A stretch of DNA of 64,000 nt from the NCBI GenBank assembly GCA_965261725.1, contig CBDHDU010000053.1, forward strand, positions 33,621 through 97,620, in the 5' to 3' direction. A model generated the notes under the pieces. The model saw nothing but the letters and a program-made list of their open reading frames with translations, searched no databases and was not told the DNA's origin. The position numbers and the translations under genes were made by a program. Numbering within the stretch: the first letter of the stretch is position 1; every line of letters begins with the position of its first letter. The DNA is from CANDOC01 sp965261725. Its GTDB lineage: Bacteria; Pseudomonadota; Gammaproteobacteria; Pseudomonadales; Endozoicomonadaceae. Below, in pieces: positions 52,450 through 59,742 of this stretch.

Positions 52450-52488
52450 GAAAAATAGCAAGTGCTCACATTCTTTCCTGTGAGCACT
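52450..52488 (-). terminator. Terminator of hemJ, separated from it by the ISL3 nest
   Basis: Stem AGTGCTCACA / TGTGAGCACT (52461-52470, 52479-52488), loop of 8. On the minus strand it is followed by TGCTATTTTTC. If the ISL3 block 52507-59248 and one target duplication are removed, this hairpin lies about 12 bp after the hemJ stop codon on the same strand, so it was probably the hemJ terminator. Confidence 0.75.
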
Positions 52489-52623
52489 ATCTGTGGCCTT
52501 TTTTAAGGCTCTTCAGGGATAACTGTGGGTAAAAGCGAACAAGATTTGAGGATAGAAACACCAGTGCCTGACTTTTGATAGCTTTTTGTTGATGGACAAA
52601 AAAAACAACAAAAGGCAGCACTG

Positions 52624-53579
52624 ATGCTGATTAAAACTATCCTCAATAAAGTTCATAAACTCAAGTCTTTTGTTTATCAGGATGTAAAACTCGGCTTCTA
52701 TCAGGGCTCTGAAGTATTCAATGTGACTGTGGCTCCACGGAAGAACAGTCATGCTATCTGCTCAGGATGCAAAAAAGCTGCTCCGGGCTATGACCGCCTT
52801 ACTGAGCGTCGCTTCGAATTCGTTCCCCTCTGGGGCATCAGGGTTTTTCTGCTCTACAGAATGCGTCGGGTTGAATGCAAGACATGTGGTGTAAAGGTTG
52901 AACAGGTTCCATGGGCGGATGGCAAGAAAGAACTTACCAAAGTCTACATGCAGTTTTTGGCAAGCTGGGCCCGAAAGCTCTCGTGGAAAGAGGTTGCCTG
53001 CATTTTCAATACCTCATGGGAGAAGGTCTTTCATGCTGTTGAGTATGTGGTTGAATGGGGCAAAGCACATCGCCCTCTCGACAATATCAAGGCCATTGGT
53101 GTAGATGAGGTGGCGTATCAAACAGGTCATAAATACCTGACTGTGGTTTACCAGATCGACCGTGATTACACACGGCTGTTGTGGGTTGGACAGGAGCGAA
53201 CCGAAGCCACCATTCGCCGTTTCTTCTCATTCTTTGGTGCACAGAGAAGCCAGCAGTTGGAATATGTCTGCTCTGACATGTGGCAGCCCTACGTGAAAGC
53301 GATTGCGGAGTATGCCAGCCAGGCGCTGCATATTCTGGATCGTTTTCATATTGTTGCCATGTTGAACAAGGCCATTGATGAAGTCAGAGCCTCAGAACAC
53401 AAACAGCTTCAGGCAGCCGGATATGAACCTGTTCTGAAAAAAACTCGCTGGTGCCTACTCAAGAGAAAAGAGAACCTGACCGAGAAAGAAGAGATCAAGC
53501 TAAACACAGTACTCCGGTACAACCTGAAAAGTGTCAGGGGTTACCTGCTCAGAGAAGAGTTCCAGGTTTTCTGGGACTA
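52624..53579 (+). pseudogene. ISL3 transposase, 5' exon (interrupted by group II intron)
   Basis: 318 codons of an ISL3 transposase: N-terminal zinc-binding part (ICSGCKKAAPGYD, VECKTCGVKVEQVPWA), helix-turn-helix, and the DDE domain with AIGVDEVAYQTGHKYLTVVY (first Asp) and YVCSDMWQPYVKAI (second Asp). The frame runs into the intron after FWD. Joining base 53579 to 58945 restores FWDYISPHWAGKYLDRW and the complete C-terminus. Translation without splicing stops at the TAG formed at the junction (53578-53580). Confidence 0.9.
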
Positions 53580-53761
53580 GTGTGCCGTAGCACATACAAG
53601 GGAAGTAAAAGGATTACTTTCTGAAGATGTGGAAGCTATGGAAGAGATGGCGGTAGACCCGCCGAAATCGGCTGTCGAAAGCAGGTTTCAAACCACCTCA
53701 AGCTGCTGTCGTTAAGAGCGGTGGTAGTGAGCGTTGAGGAAAAGGCGAAAGTAAATTCGTC

Positions 53762-54787
53762 GGCTCTTAATGGATTCCGGGGTGTTGAGGTAACTGCGGT
53801 TGAAACTAACGTCCACATTAGTGTAAAACAGCGGTATGATGAAGTTTCATGATCTCCTCGATAACGCCAAATGTTACGAACAAGTCAGGCAAATGCGCTG
53901 GCCGGATGGTGTCGTTTGTCCTCGCTGTCAAAGCCCTGATATTACCCGACAAGGTAAAGATGACACTCAGCCGGAGCGACAGCGTTACTGGTGCAAGTGT
54001 TGTCGTCGTCGCTTTGATGATCTGACTTTATCGGTGTTTTCAGGGCATCACCAGCCTTTAAAAATCTGGATACACTGCTTGTACCTGATGTCACTCAATC
54101 AGTCGAACAGACAGATTGCACTTGAACTTGACCTGAACAAAAGCGATGTGCAAAAGATGACACAGCAACTCAGGACAAGTGTCTGCAACAAACGCCCGGT
54201 CACCGTTCTGGACGGCAAGGTTGAATGTGACGAGGTTTACGTTGTATCGGGGCATAAAGGCCAGCCTGAAGCGGTGAAAAAAAAGGGCGGACAGCCCGCC
54301 GTAACCGTTTGAGAGGTGCTCGTGGTCGCGGTACTCTGGAGAAAGAAAAGCCTCCGATCTTTGGCATGATCCAGCGGGGTGGGCAGGTTGTGATCCGTAT
54401 GCTGCCTAATGTCAAGCAGGTAACAATCAAGCCCCTGATTACAGAATTCATAGCGCCGGGAACGCTGATTTATACTGATGAATACAGCATTTACGACAGG
54501 CTTGAGCAATGGGGTTATGATCGTAAATCTGTCTGTCATGGCGCTGGGGAGTATGCCCGGGATGAAGATGGTGATGGTTTTCACGAGGTGCATGTGAATA
54601 CGATGGAGGGCTTCTGGTCGTTGCTGCGATCCTGGTTGCGCCCTCACCGTGGAATTTCACAGGATAAGCTGCCACTATACTTGGGATTTTTTGAATGCAT
54701 CCATAACATCAAACGTAGGGGAAAAGCAGCTATTTCAGGGTTGCTTGGCTTGCTGCTGGGGTAACCCCCCGGAATCCATTAAGAGCC
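53762..54787 (+). mobile_element. IS1595-family element, copy A of a tandem pair
   Basis: 1026 bp, GGCTCTTAATGGATTCCGG at the left and its complement at the right. The left flank carries AATTCGTC (53754-53761); the matching octamer is found only after copy B (57435-57442). Six bases (AAAATT) separate it from copy B. It lies in domain I of the group II intron. Confidence 0.93.
53836..54764 (+). CDS. IS1595-family transposase of copy A, in two overlapping frames
   Basis: The first frame (53836-54312, 158 residues) has the zinc ribbon (CPRCQSPD, CKCCRRR) and the start of the ISXO2-like DDE domain (VECDEVYVVSGHKGQPEAV). The second (to 54764) continues with GARGRGTLEKEKPPIFGM, IYTDEYSIYDRL and VNTMEGFWSLLRSWLRPHRG. 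It is in the -1 frame. The shift point is an A8 tract at 54277-54284 read A-AAA-AAG, followed at once by a hairpin (GGCGG / CCGCC). A -1 slip joins the frames to ...AVKKKGRTARRNRLRGARG, as in single-frame homologues. It may be a programmed frameshift or a one-base loss from A9. Confidence 0.85.
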
Positions 54788-54867
54788 AAAATTGGCTCTT
54801 AATGGATTCCGGGGTGTTGAGGTAACTGCGGTTGAAACTAACGTCCACATTAGTGTAAAACAGCGGT

Positions 54868-55570
54868 ATGATGAAGTTTCATGATCTCCTCGATAACGCC
54901 AAATGTTACGAACAAGTCAGGCAAATGCGCTGGCCGGATGGTGTCGTTTGTCCTCGCTGTCAAAGCCCTGATATTACCCGACAAGGTAAAGATGACACTC
55001 AGCCGGAGCGACAGCGTTACTGGTGCAAGTGTTGTCGTCGTCGCTTTGATGATCTGACTTTATCGGTGTTTTCAGGGCATCACCAGCCTTTAAAAATCTG
55101 GATACACTGCTTGTACCTGATGTCACTCAATCAGTCGAACAGACAGATTGCACTTGAACTTGACCTGAACAAAAGCGATGTGCAAAAGATGACACAGCAA
55201 CTCAGGACAAGTGTCTGCAACAAACGCCCGGTCACCGTTCTGGACGGCAAGGTTGAATGTGACGAGGTTTACGTTGTATCGGGGCATAAAGGCCAGCCTG
55301 AAGCGGTGAAAAAAAGGGCGGACAGCCCGCCGTAACCGTTTGAGAGGTGCTCGTGGTCGCGGTACTCTGGAGAAAGAAAAGCCTCCGATCTTTGGCATGA
55401 TCCAGCGGGGTGGGCAGGTTGTGATCCGTATGCTGCCTAATGTCAAGCAGGTAACAATCAAGCCCCTGATTACAGAATTCATAGCGCCGGGAACGCTGAT
55501 TTATACTGATGAATACAGCATTTACGACAGGCTTGAGCAATGGGGTTATGATCGTAAATCTGTCTGTCAT
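54868..55570 (+). pseudogene. IS1595 transposase of copy B, frameshifted and cut
   Basis: The same transposase as in copy A. The A7 tract puts the continuation in a frame that ends after EAVKKRADSPP, and the IS4-like insertion at 55571 removes the last part, which resumes at 57187 (GAGEYARDEDGDGFHEVHV). Two independent lesions make it inactive. Confidence 0.88.
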
Positions 55571-57177
55571 CAGTAATTCCCGAGCACTTGATTAAAACCA
55601 GTGATACCAAGGGATAGCGGTAGTTCTGATATTCCCTAAATCGCAGACTTTGAGGTACAGTATGCAGACTATACATCTACAGTCGTATTCTCTGTGTCTT
55701 CAACAAAAAAACAACAAAAAGCGCTGGCTGAAAAACTAATCAGCGTCGTCTCCAAAGAAGCTGCCAAGGTTCCAGATTTTAGGCCGGTGAACAACCATGA
55801 CAAGATCGCACTGCATGATGCCATCATGTGTGGCCTGGCGGTCATGCACCTTAAATATCCGTCGTTGCTGAAATTTGATCAGGACTGCGTACAGAATACA
55901 GATAAAATTCACAACCTGAAATCACTCTACAATGTCAATAGAGTGCCGAGTGATTCTCGCCTCGCTGAGCTGCTTGACCCGATCGAAACTCGGTATTTGC
56001 GGAAATTTTTCACGGCGTTATTCGCCTATGTTCAGCGCTCCGGGCGGCTCAGGCAGTTTGAGTACTTTGAGGAAGGCTATCTTGCGCCTATTGATGGGAC
56101 GGGGCATTTTTCTTCGGGAAAAATTGATTGTCCAGAGTGCTGTGTGAAAAAGCCAGACAGCAAGAATCCCCAGTATTATCACCAACTATTGGGCTGCTGT
56201 CTGGTTAAGCCGGGCAAGAAAGAAGTGCTGCCTTTAATGCCGGAACCCATTATTCAACAAGTCGATGCTTCAAAAAACGACTGTGAAAAAACAGCACTCG
56301 AAAGGCTCCTGTCGAATATTGCCAGAGAACACCCACACCTTAAGTTGGTACTGAATTTTGACGACTTGTACTCCGATGGTCCCACGATCAAATTGGTGAA
56401 ATCCTACGACTACAGCTTCATTATGGTCGCGAAAGACACCAGCCATGTGTCGCTTTATGAGGCCGTCGATGAGATGGACATCGCCGGTAAGGTCACACGT
56501 TATGAATTCACCGATGAAGACGGCTACCGGCATTGGTTCCGGTTCATCAATGGCGTTCCCATCAACAAATCCCATCAGGATATTCTGGTCAACTACCTTG
56601 AGTACGTGGAAATCAGCCCCAATGACAAGAAGTACACCAATACCTGGGTGACTGATATTGAAATCACCAAAGAAAGCGTGGCAAAAATCATGCGAGGAGG
56701 ACGCGCTAAGTGGAAAATAGAGAATGAGACGTTTAACACACTGAAAACACAAGGCTACAACCTGGAACACAACTACGGGCACGGTAAAATGCACCTGGCG
56801 ACTAACTTCGCCAGCCTGACGTTTACCGCCTTCCTTATTGACCAAATCGAGCAGCTTGCCTGCCCTCTTTTTCAAAAAGCGTTATCAGCATCGAAATCAA
56901 AGAAAGCGCTTTGGCACGCTATCAGGGGCTTGTTCGACTGGTTCTTCATTGATTCATGGACAGAGTTTCTTACGGCGATCGCAAGGGGAAAAAGTGTCAG
57001 CCTCAAAAGCCTGGAGCTTGATACCACATAGAGGCTGAGTAGCCTTGTGTTTCAGTGTTTGATATGTAGAGAAATTGACTGCTCTGCGACGGTGGAGAAG
57101 GCTTCTTCGTCTCCAACTAATTCTATTGGCCACTCCGAAGTATAATTAGTTTGTCGTTTAATGTTCGGGAATTGCTG
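55571..57177 (+). mobile_element. IS4-like element inserted in IS1595 copy B
   Basis: 1607 bp with inverted repeats CAGTAATTCCCGAGCA and CAGCAATTCCCGAACA (inward from the right). The 9-bp duplication GTCTGTCAT is found at 55562-55570 and 57178-57186. It is the youngest layer in this branch of the nest. It carries one intact transposase gene. Confidence 0.92.
55694..57031 (+). CDS. IS4-superfamily DDE transposase
   Basis: 445 residues from a GTG. Catalytic features: GYLAPIDGTGHFSSGKIDC (first Asp), LVLNFDDLYSDGPTIKLV (second) and the C-terminal GRAKWKIENETFNTLKTQGY (Glu; the KIENE block is a Y-x-R-E-K-like region). The family label IS4-like rests on this layout and on the 9-bp target duplication; a group placed in ISNCY is also possible. 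The gene shows no damage. Confidence 0.82.
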   Translation: MSSTKKQQKALAEKLISVVSKEAAKVPDFRPVNNHDKIALHDAIMCGLAVMHLKYPSLLKFDQDCVQNTDKIHNLKSLYNVNRVPSDSRLAELLDPIETRYLRKFFTALFAYVQRSGRLRQFEYFEEGYLAPIDGTGHFSSGKIDCPECCVKKPDSKNPQYYHQLLGCCLVKPGKKEVLPLMPEPIIQQVDASKNDCEKTALERLLSNIAREHPHLKLVLNFDDLYSDGPTIKLVKSYDYSFIMVAKDTSHVSLYEAVDEMDIAGKVTRYEFTDEDGYRHWFRFINGVPINKSHQDILVNYLEYVEISPNDKKYTNTWVTDIEITKESVAKIMRGGRAKWKIENETFNTLKTQGYNLEHNYGHGKMHLATNFASLTFTAFLIDQIEQLACPLFQKALSASKSKKALWHAIRGLFDWFFIDSWTEFLTAIARGKSVSLKSLELDTT

Positions 57178-57783
57178 GTCTGTCATGGCGCTGGGGAGTA
57201 TGCCCGGGATGAAGATGGTGATGGTTTTCACGAGGTGCATGTGAATACGATGGAGGGCTTCTGGTCGTTGCTGCGATCCTGGTTGCGCCCTCACCGTGGA
57301 ATTTCACAGGATAAGCTGCCACTATACTTGGGATTTTTTGAATGCATCCATAACATCAAACGTAGGGGAAAAGCAGCTATTTCAGGGTTGCTTGGCTTGC
57401 TGCTGGGGTAACCCCCCGGAATCCATTAAGAGCCAATTCGTCAGGTATGGTACAGAGAGATGAGTAAACCCGAATTTTTGTTGAAGCGTCGTAAGGAACT
57501 TTTTCGGCATCAAAACCTGAGGCTTAGTCCTCCTCAGGGATAAGTCTGCAAGTGAATTTCGAATGCTGTGCAGGCGGTGTCCGGCGTTGAGAAGGCATGA
57601 CTCTGTACTGGGCTCTTTCATGGAACTGCGGGAACCTGTCGTGCAGGTGTTAAGGGAGACTCTCAAGTGGCGACCACCACAAGAGACTGAGTACCGATAC
57701 TGCGCACAGGGGCGGAGTAGCTCGTAGTAGTGTTGAAGCTCCTGTAATAGGGGGGGAGCGAAGGGGCTGCGTTAGGTGGCTCG

Positions 57784-57987
57784 TTGTGGAATGCAACTGT
57801 CCCAAAGGATCTTGTCTGGATGCCTATAAAGGGACGTAGTCAGCAACCGGAGGGACAGGATGACATTGCTCAACGGGCAGGGCGGTTGTCACATGGAGGC
57901 AAATCTGTTTGTCACTGGCTGGAAAAAGTACAGGTCAGAAAATGTCTCAGAATTGTGATAGGCGTTTACCTGATGGGAGCGGTATGA
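57784..57987 (+). pseudogene. Remnant of the group II intron reverse-transcriptase N-terminus
   Basis: A small frame containing MPIKGRSQQPEG, which I recognise as the usual N-terminal segment of intron-encoded reverse transcriptase/maturases. The typical AWRAVKANKGAAGVDG-like block and all RT motifs are absent. The frame runs directly into domain V. It shows that the intron once encoded its own protein and lost nearly all of it by deletion. Confidence 0.6.
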
Positions 57988-58013
57988 ATCGAGAGGTTCA
58001 CGTACCGTTCTAA

Positions 58014-58904
58014 GAAGCCGTCTGAAAAGTCCTCCTTCAAGCCAAACGCCGCAGCATCAGGTGAATCATGGACAGTTGAATCATAGCCTCAGCGGTTTCA
58101 GGCAACACCTCGTAATCTTTGCTGAGTCTTCGGTTATGATTTAGCCAGGAAAATGTCCGTTCGACTACCCAGCGTCGTGGTAACAGCTGGAAGCCTTTTT
58201 GTTTATCACTGCGTAGAACAACTTGCAATATGAATTGGAATTTCGAACTGACCCAGTCCACTAACTTGCCCCGATAGCCGCCATCAACCCAGATCAGGCG
58301 TAACTTTTTACAACGACCATTCAAGCGTGTTAATAGCAGTTTGGCTCCATCCCGATCCTGAATCTCAGCGGAAGTGACAACGATTGCTAGCAGTAACCCC
58401 ATGGTGTCAACGAGGATATGACGCTTGCGCCCCTTGATCTTTTTGCCTGCATCGTAGCCGCGATCAGACCCACCGATCGCCGTGGTTTTAACGCTCTGGC
58501 TATCGAGACTAGCTGCCGTTGCATGCTTATGACGCCCTGCTTTCTGACGCACTTTGGCATGAAGCGTGTCATGAATCCTTTGCCAAGTTTGGTCTCGTCG
58601 CCAAACCCTGAAGTAGTGATACACTGTTTTATAGTTCGGAAAATCAGTAGGAAGGGCAGCCCATTGACAGCCTGTTTTCAAAACATAAAAAATGCCATTG
58701 ATAAGCTGCCGACGGCTGATTGTTACAGGTCGTCCTCCGGGTTTGGCAGGTGGGAGCAGAGGTTTTAACTTTTTCCACGCTCCCTGACTCAAATCTGAGG
58801 GATACCTTTTCTTCTTTTTTTGGCGACGCTTACCCATTACACCCCTGAAAAATGCCTGTTTTTTCAGTATATATGGGCGGCTATGCTACTTTTCAGACGG
58901 CTTC
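58014..58904 (-). mobile_element. IS5-family (IS1031-like) element between intron domains V and VI
   Basis: 891 bp with terminal inverted repeats GAAGCCGTCTGAAAAG and its complement. The 3-bp duplication TAA (58011-58013, 58905-58907) fits the TNA target of the IS1031 group. It separates intron domain V from domain VI and so should abolish splicing. Confidence 0.92.
58037..58837 (-). CDS. IS5-family transposase
   Basis: 266 residues in one frame. N-terminal SDLSQGAWKKLKPLLPP and GIFYVLKTGCQWAALP (DUF4096-like region), then the DDE domain: ASLDSQSVKTTAIGG (first Asp), IWVDGGYRGKLVDW (second Asp) and RRWVVERTFSWLNHNRRLSKDYE (Glu). No lesion is seen. The basic start GKRRQKKKKR is unusual but lies directly inside the left end. 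Confidence 0.93.
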   Translation of the reverse strand: MGKRRQKKKKRYPSDLSQGAWKKLKPLLPPAKPGGRPVTISRRQLINGIFYVLKTGCQWAALPTDFPNYKTVYHYFRVWRRDQTWQRIHDTLHAKVRQKAGRHKHATAASLDSQSVKTTAIGGSDRGYDAGKKIKGRKRHILVDTMGLLLAIVVTSAEIQDRDGAKLLLTRLNGRCKKLRLIWVDGGYRGKLVDWVSSKFQFILQVVLRSDKQKGFQLLPRRWVVERTFSWLNHNRRLSKDYEVLPETAEAMIQLSMIHLMLRRLA

Positions 58905-58944
58905 TAAGAGGGGCTGGCGGGGAAGTTCCGCCGGTCTACTCACC

Positions 58945-59242
58945 CATCTCACCACACTGGGCAGGAAAGTATCTGGATCGGTGGTGTACAAGAGTCATGC
59001 GATCAATGATAGAGCCAATGAAGAAAGTGGCTAAAACTGTTCGGCGACATAAGCCGCTTATCCTGAACTGGTTCAGGGCAAAAAAGGCATTTTCCAGCGG
59101 AATTGTTGAAGGGCTGAATACCAGGATAAAACTCACTACGAGAAAATCGTATGGATTCAGAACCTATAAATGTGCAGAAATTGCTTTATATCATGCGCTT
59201 GGCAAGCTGCCTGAACCAGAAACTACCCATAGATTTTGCTGA
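58945..59242 (+). pseudogene. ISL3 transposase, 3' exon
   Basis: C-terminal ~99 residues: YISPHWAGKYLDRWCTRVM followed by RSMIEPMKKVAKTV, LNWFRAKKAFSSGIVEGLN and the end PETTHRFC. The first base completes the Tyr codon left open at 53579. Nearly identical to 2-217 at the start of the window, where the same C-terminus belongs to another ISL3 copy. Confidence 0.9.
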
Positions 59243-59252
59243 CGAGGCTTTT

Positions 59253-59675
59253 TTAAAAAGGTTTCACAGTAACCAGAATGATAATGGCAACTAAAAGGAA
59301 GGCTGGCACTTCATTAAACCAGCGATAGAAAGTGTGAGTGCGGGTGTTTTCATCACGGGCAAATTTCTTCAGATAACTGCCACACATATGATGGTAACCA
59401 ATCAGCAGAATCACCAGTGTCAGCTTGGCGTGCATCCATCCGGCCTGCATGTAATAGGAAGGATTCAGGGTGATCAGCCATACGCCCAGTGCGATCGTAG
59501 CCAGCATCGAAGGCGTCATAATGCCCCGATACAGTTTACGTTCCATGACTTTGAAGCGTTCACGTCCGGCAGCATCTTCACAAGATGCGTGATAAACAAA
59601 AAGGCGCGGCAGATAAAAAATACCGGCAAACCAGCACACCATGGCAATGATGTGAAATGCTTTAATCCAGAGCAC
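59253..59675 (-). CDS. hemJ: Protoporphyrinogen IX oxidase HemJ
   Basis: 140 residues, four membrane helices, oxidises protoporphyrinogen IX in haem synthesis. Conserved HemJ residues are seen: KAFHIIAMVCWFAGIFYLPR (His and Arg), KLTLVILLIGYHHM and RWFNEVPAFLLV. The stop codon (complement of 59253-59255) lies inside the target duplication of the ISL3 element, so the insertion left the protein intact but moved its terminator 6.7 kb away. The gene order hemJ-argC-DUF6776-bactofilin is known from pseudomonads. Confidence 0.92.
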   Translation of the reverse strand: MLWIKAFHIIAMVCWFAGIFYLPRLFVYHASCEDAAGRERFKVMERKLYRGIMTPSMLATIALGVWLITLNPSYYMQAGWMHAKLTLVILLIGYHHMCGSYLKKFARDENTRTHTFYRWFNEVPAFLLVAIIILVTVKPF

Positions 59676-59742
59676 GGGGGTCTCCTTTGAAATCCATTCT
59701 TTATTTGTATGGAAGGAGTATATGCCGGGTGTGGCGACATGC

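Larger units (their letters stand above)
54794..57434 (+). mobile_element. IS1595-family element, copy B, interrupted by an IS4-like element
   Basis: 54794-55570 plus 57187-57434 make 1025 bp after the insertion and one duplication are removed. It is nearly identical to copy A but has A7 instead of A8 (55309-55315). The right flank AATTCGTC (57435-57442) pairs with the octamer left of copy A, so copies A and B entered the intron as one unit, or copy B arose by duplication within it. Confidence 0.92.
53580..58944 (+). mobile_element. Group II intron without reverse transcriptase, interrupted by IS elements
   Basis: The 5' end GTGTGCC fits the GUGYG consensus. Removing the IS1595 pair (53762-57434) and the IS5 element (58014-58904) leaves 790 nt. 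Domain V is a 34-nt hairpin at 57977-58010 with the AGC triad (GAGCGGUA...UACCGUUC), a GAGA tetraloop and a 2-nt bulge. Domain VI (58908-58941) is a 13-bp stem with a bulged A at 58938 as branch point. EBS1, UAGUCC at 57525-57530 in the loop of a 7-bp stem, pairs with the last exon bases GGACTA. The 3' border is placed where the transposase frame is restored (58944); it could differ by one base. Sense orientation to the transposase. Confidence 0.88.
52507..59248 (+). mobile_element. ISL3-family element carrying four nested insertions
   Basis: The ends read GGCTCTTCAGGGATAACT at 52507 and, inward from the right, GCCTCGTCAGCAAAATCT, both followed by CTRTGGGTA; about 18 of 25 bases match. Identical octamers TTTTTTAA flank it (52499-52506 and 59249-59256), the 8-bp duplication expected for ISL3. 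The block is 6742 bp; after removing the group II intron with its contents (53580-58944) the element is 1377 bp, a normal ISL3 size. The right duplication contains the hemJ stop codon. Confidence 0.92.

Noticed and set aside
57443..58013. An independent gene in the intron interior
   Set aside because: The only frame is the maturase remnant at 57784-57987; the rest folds as intron domains.
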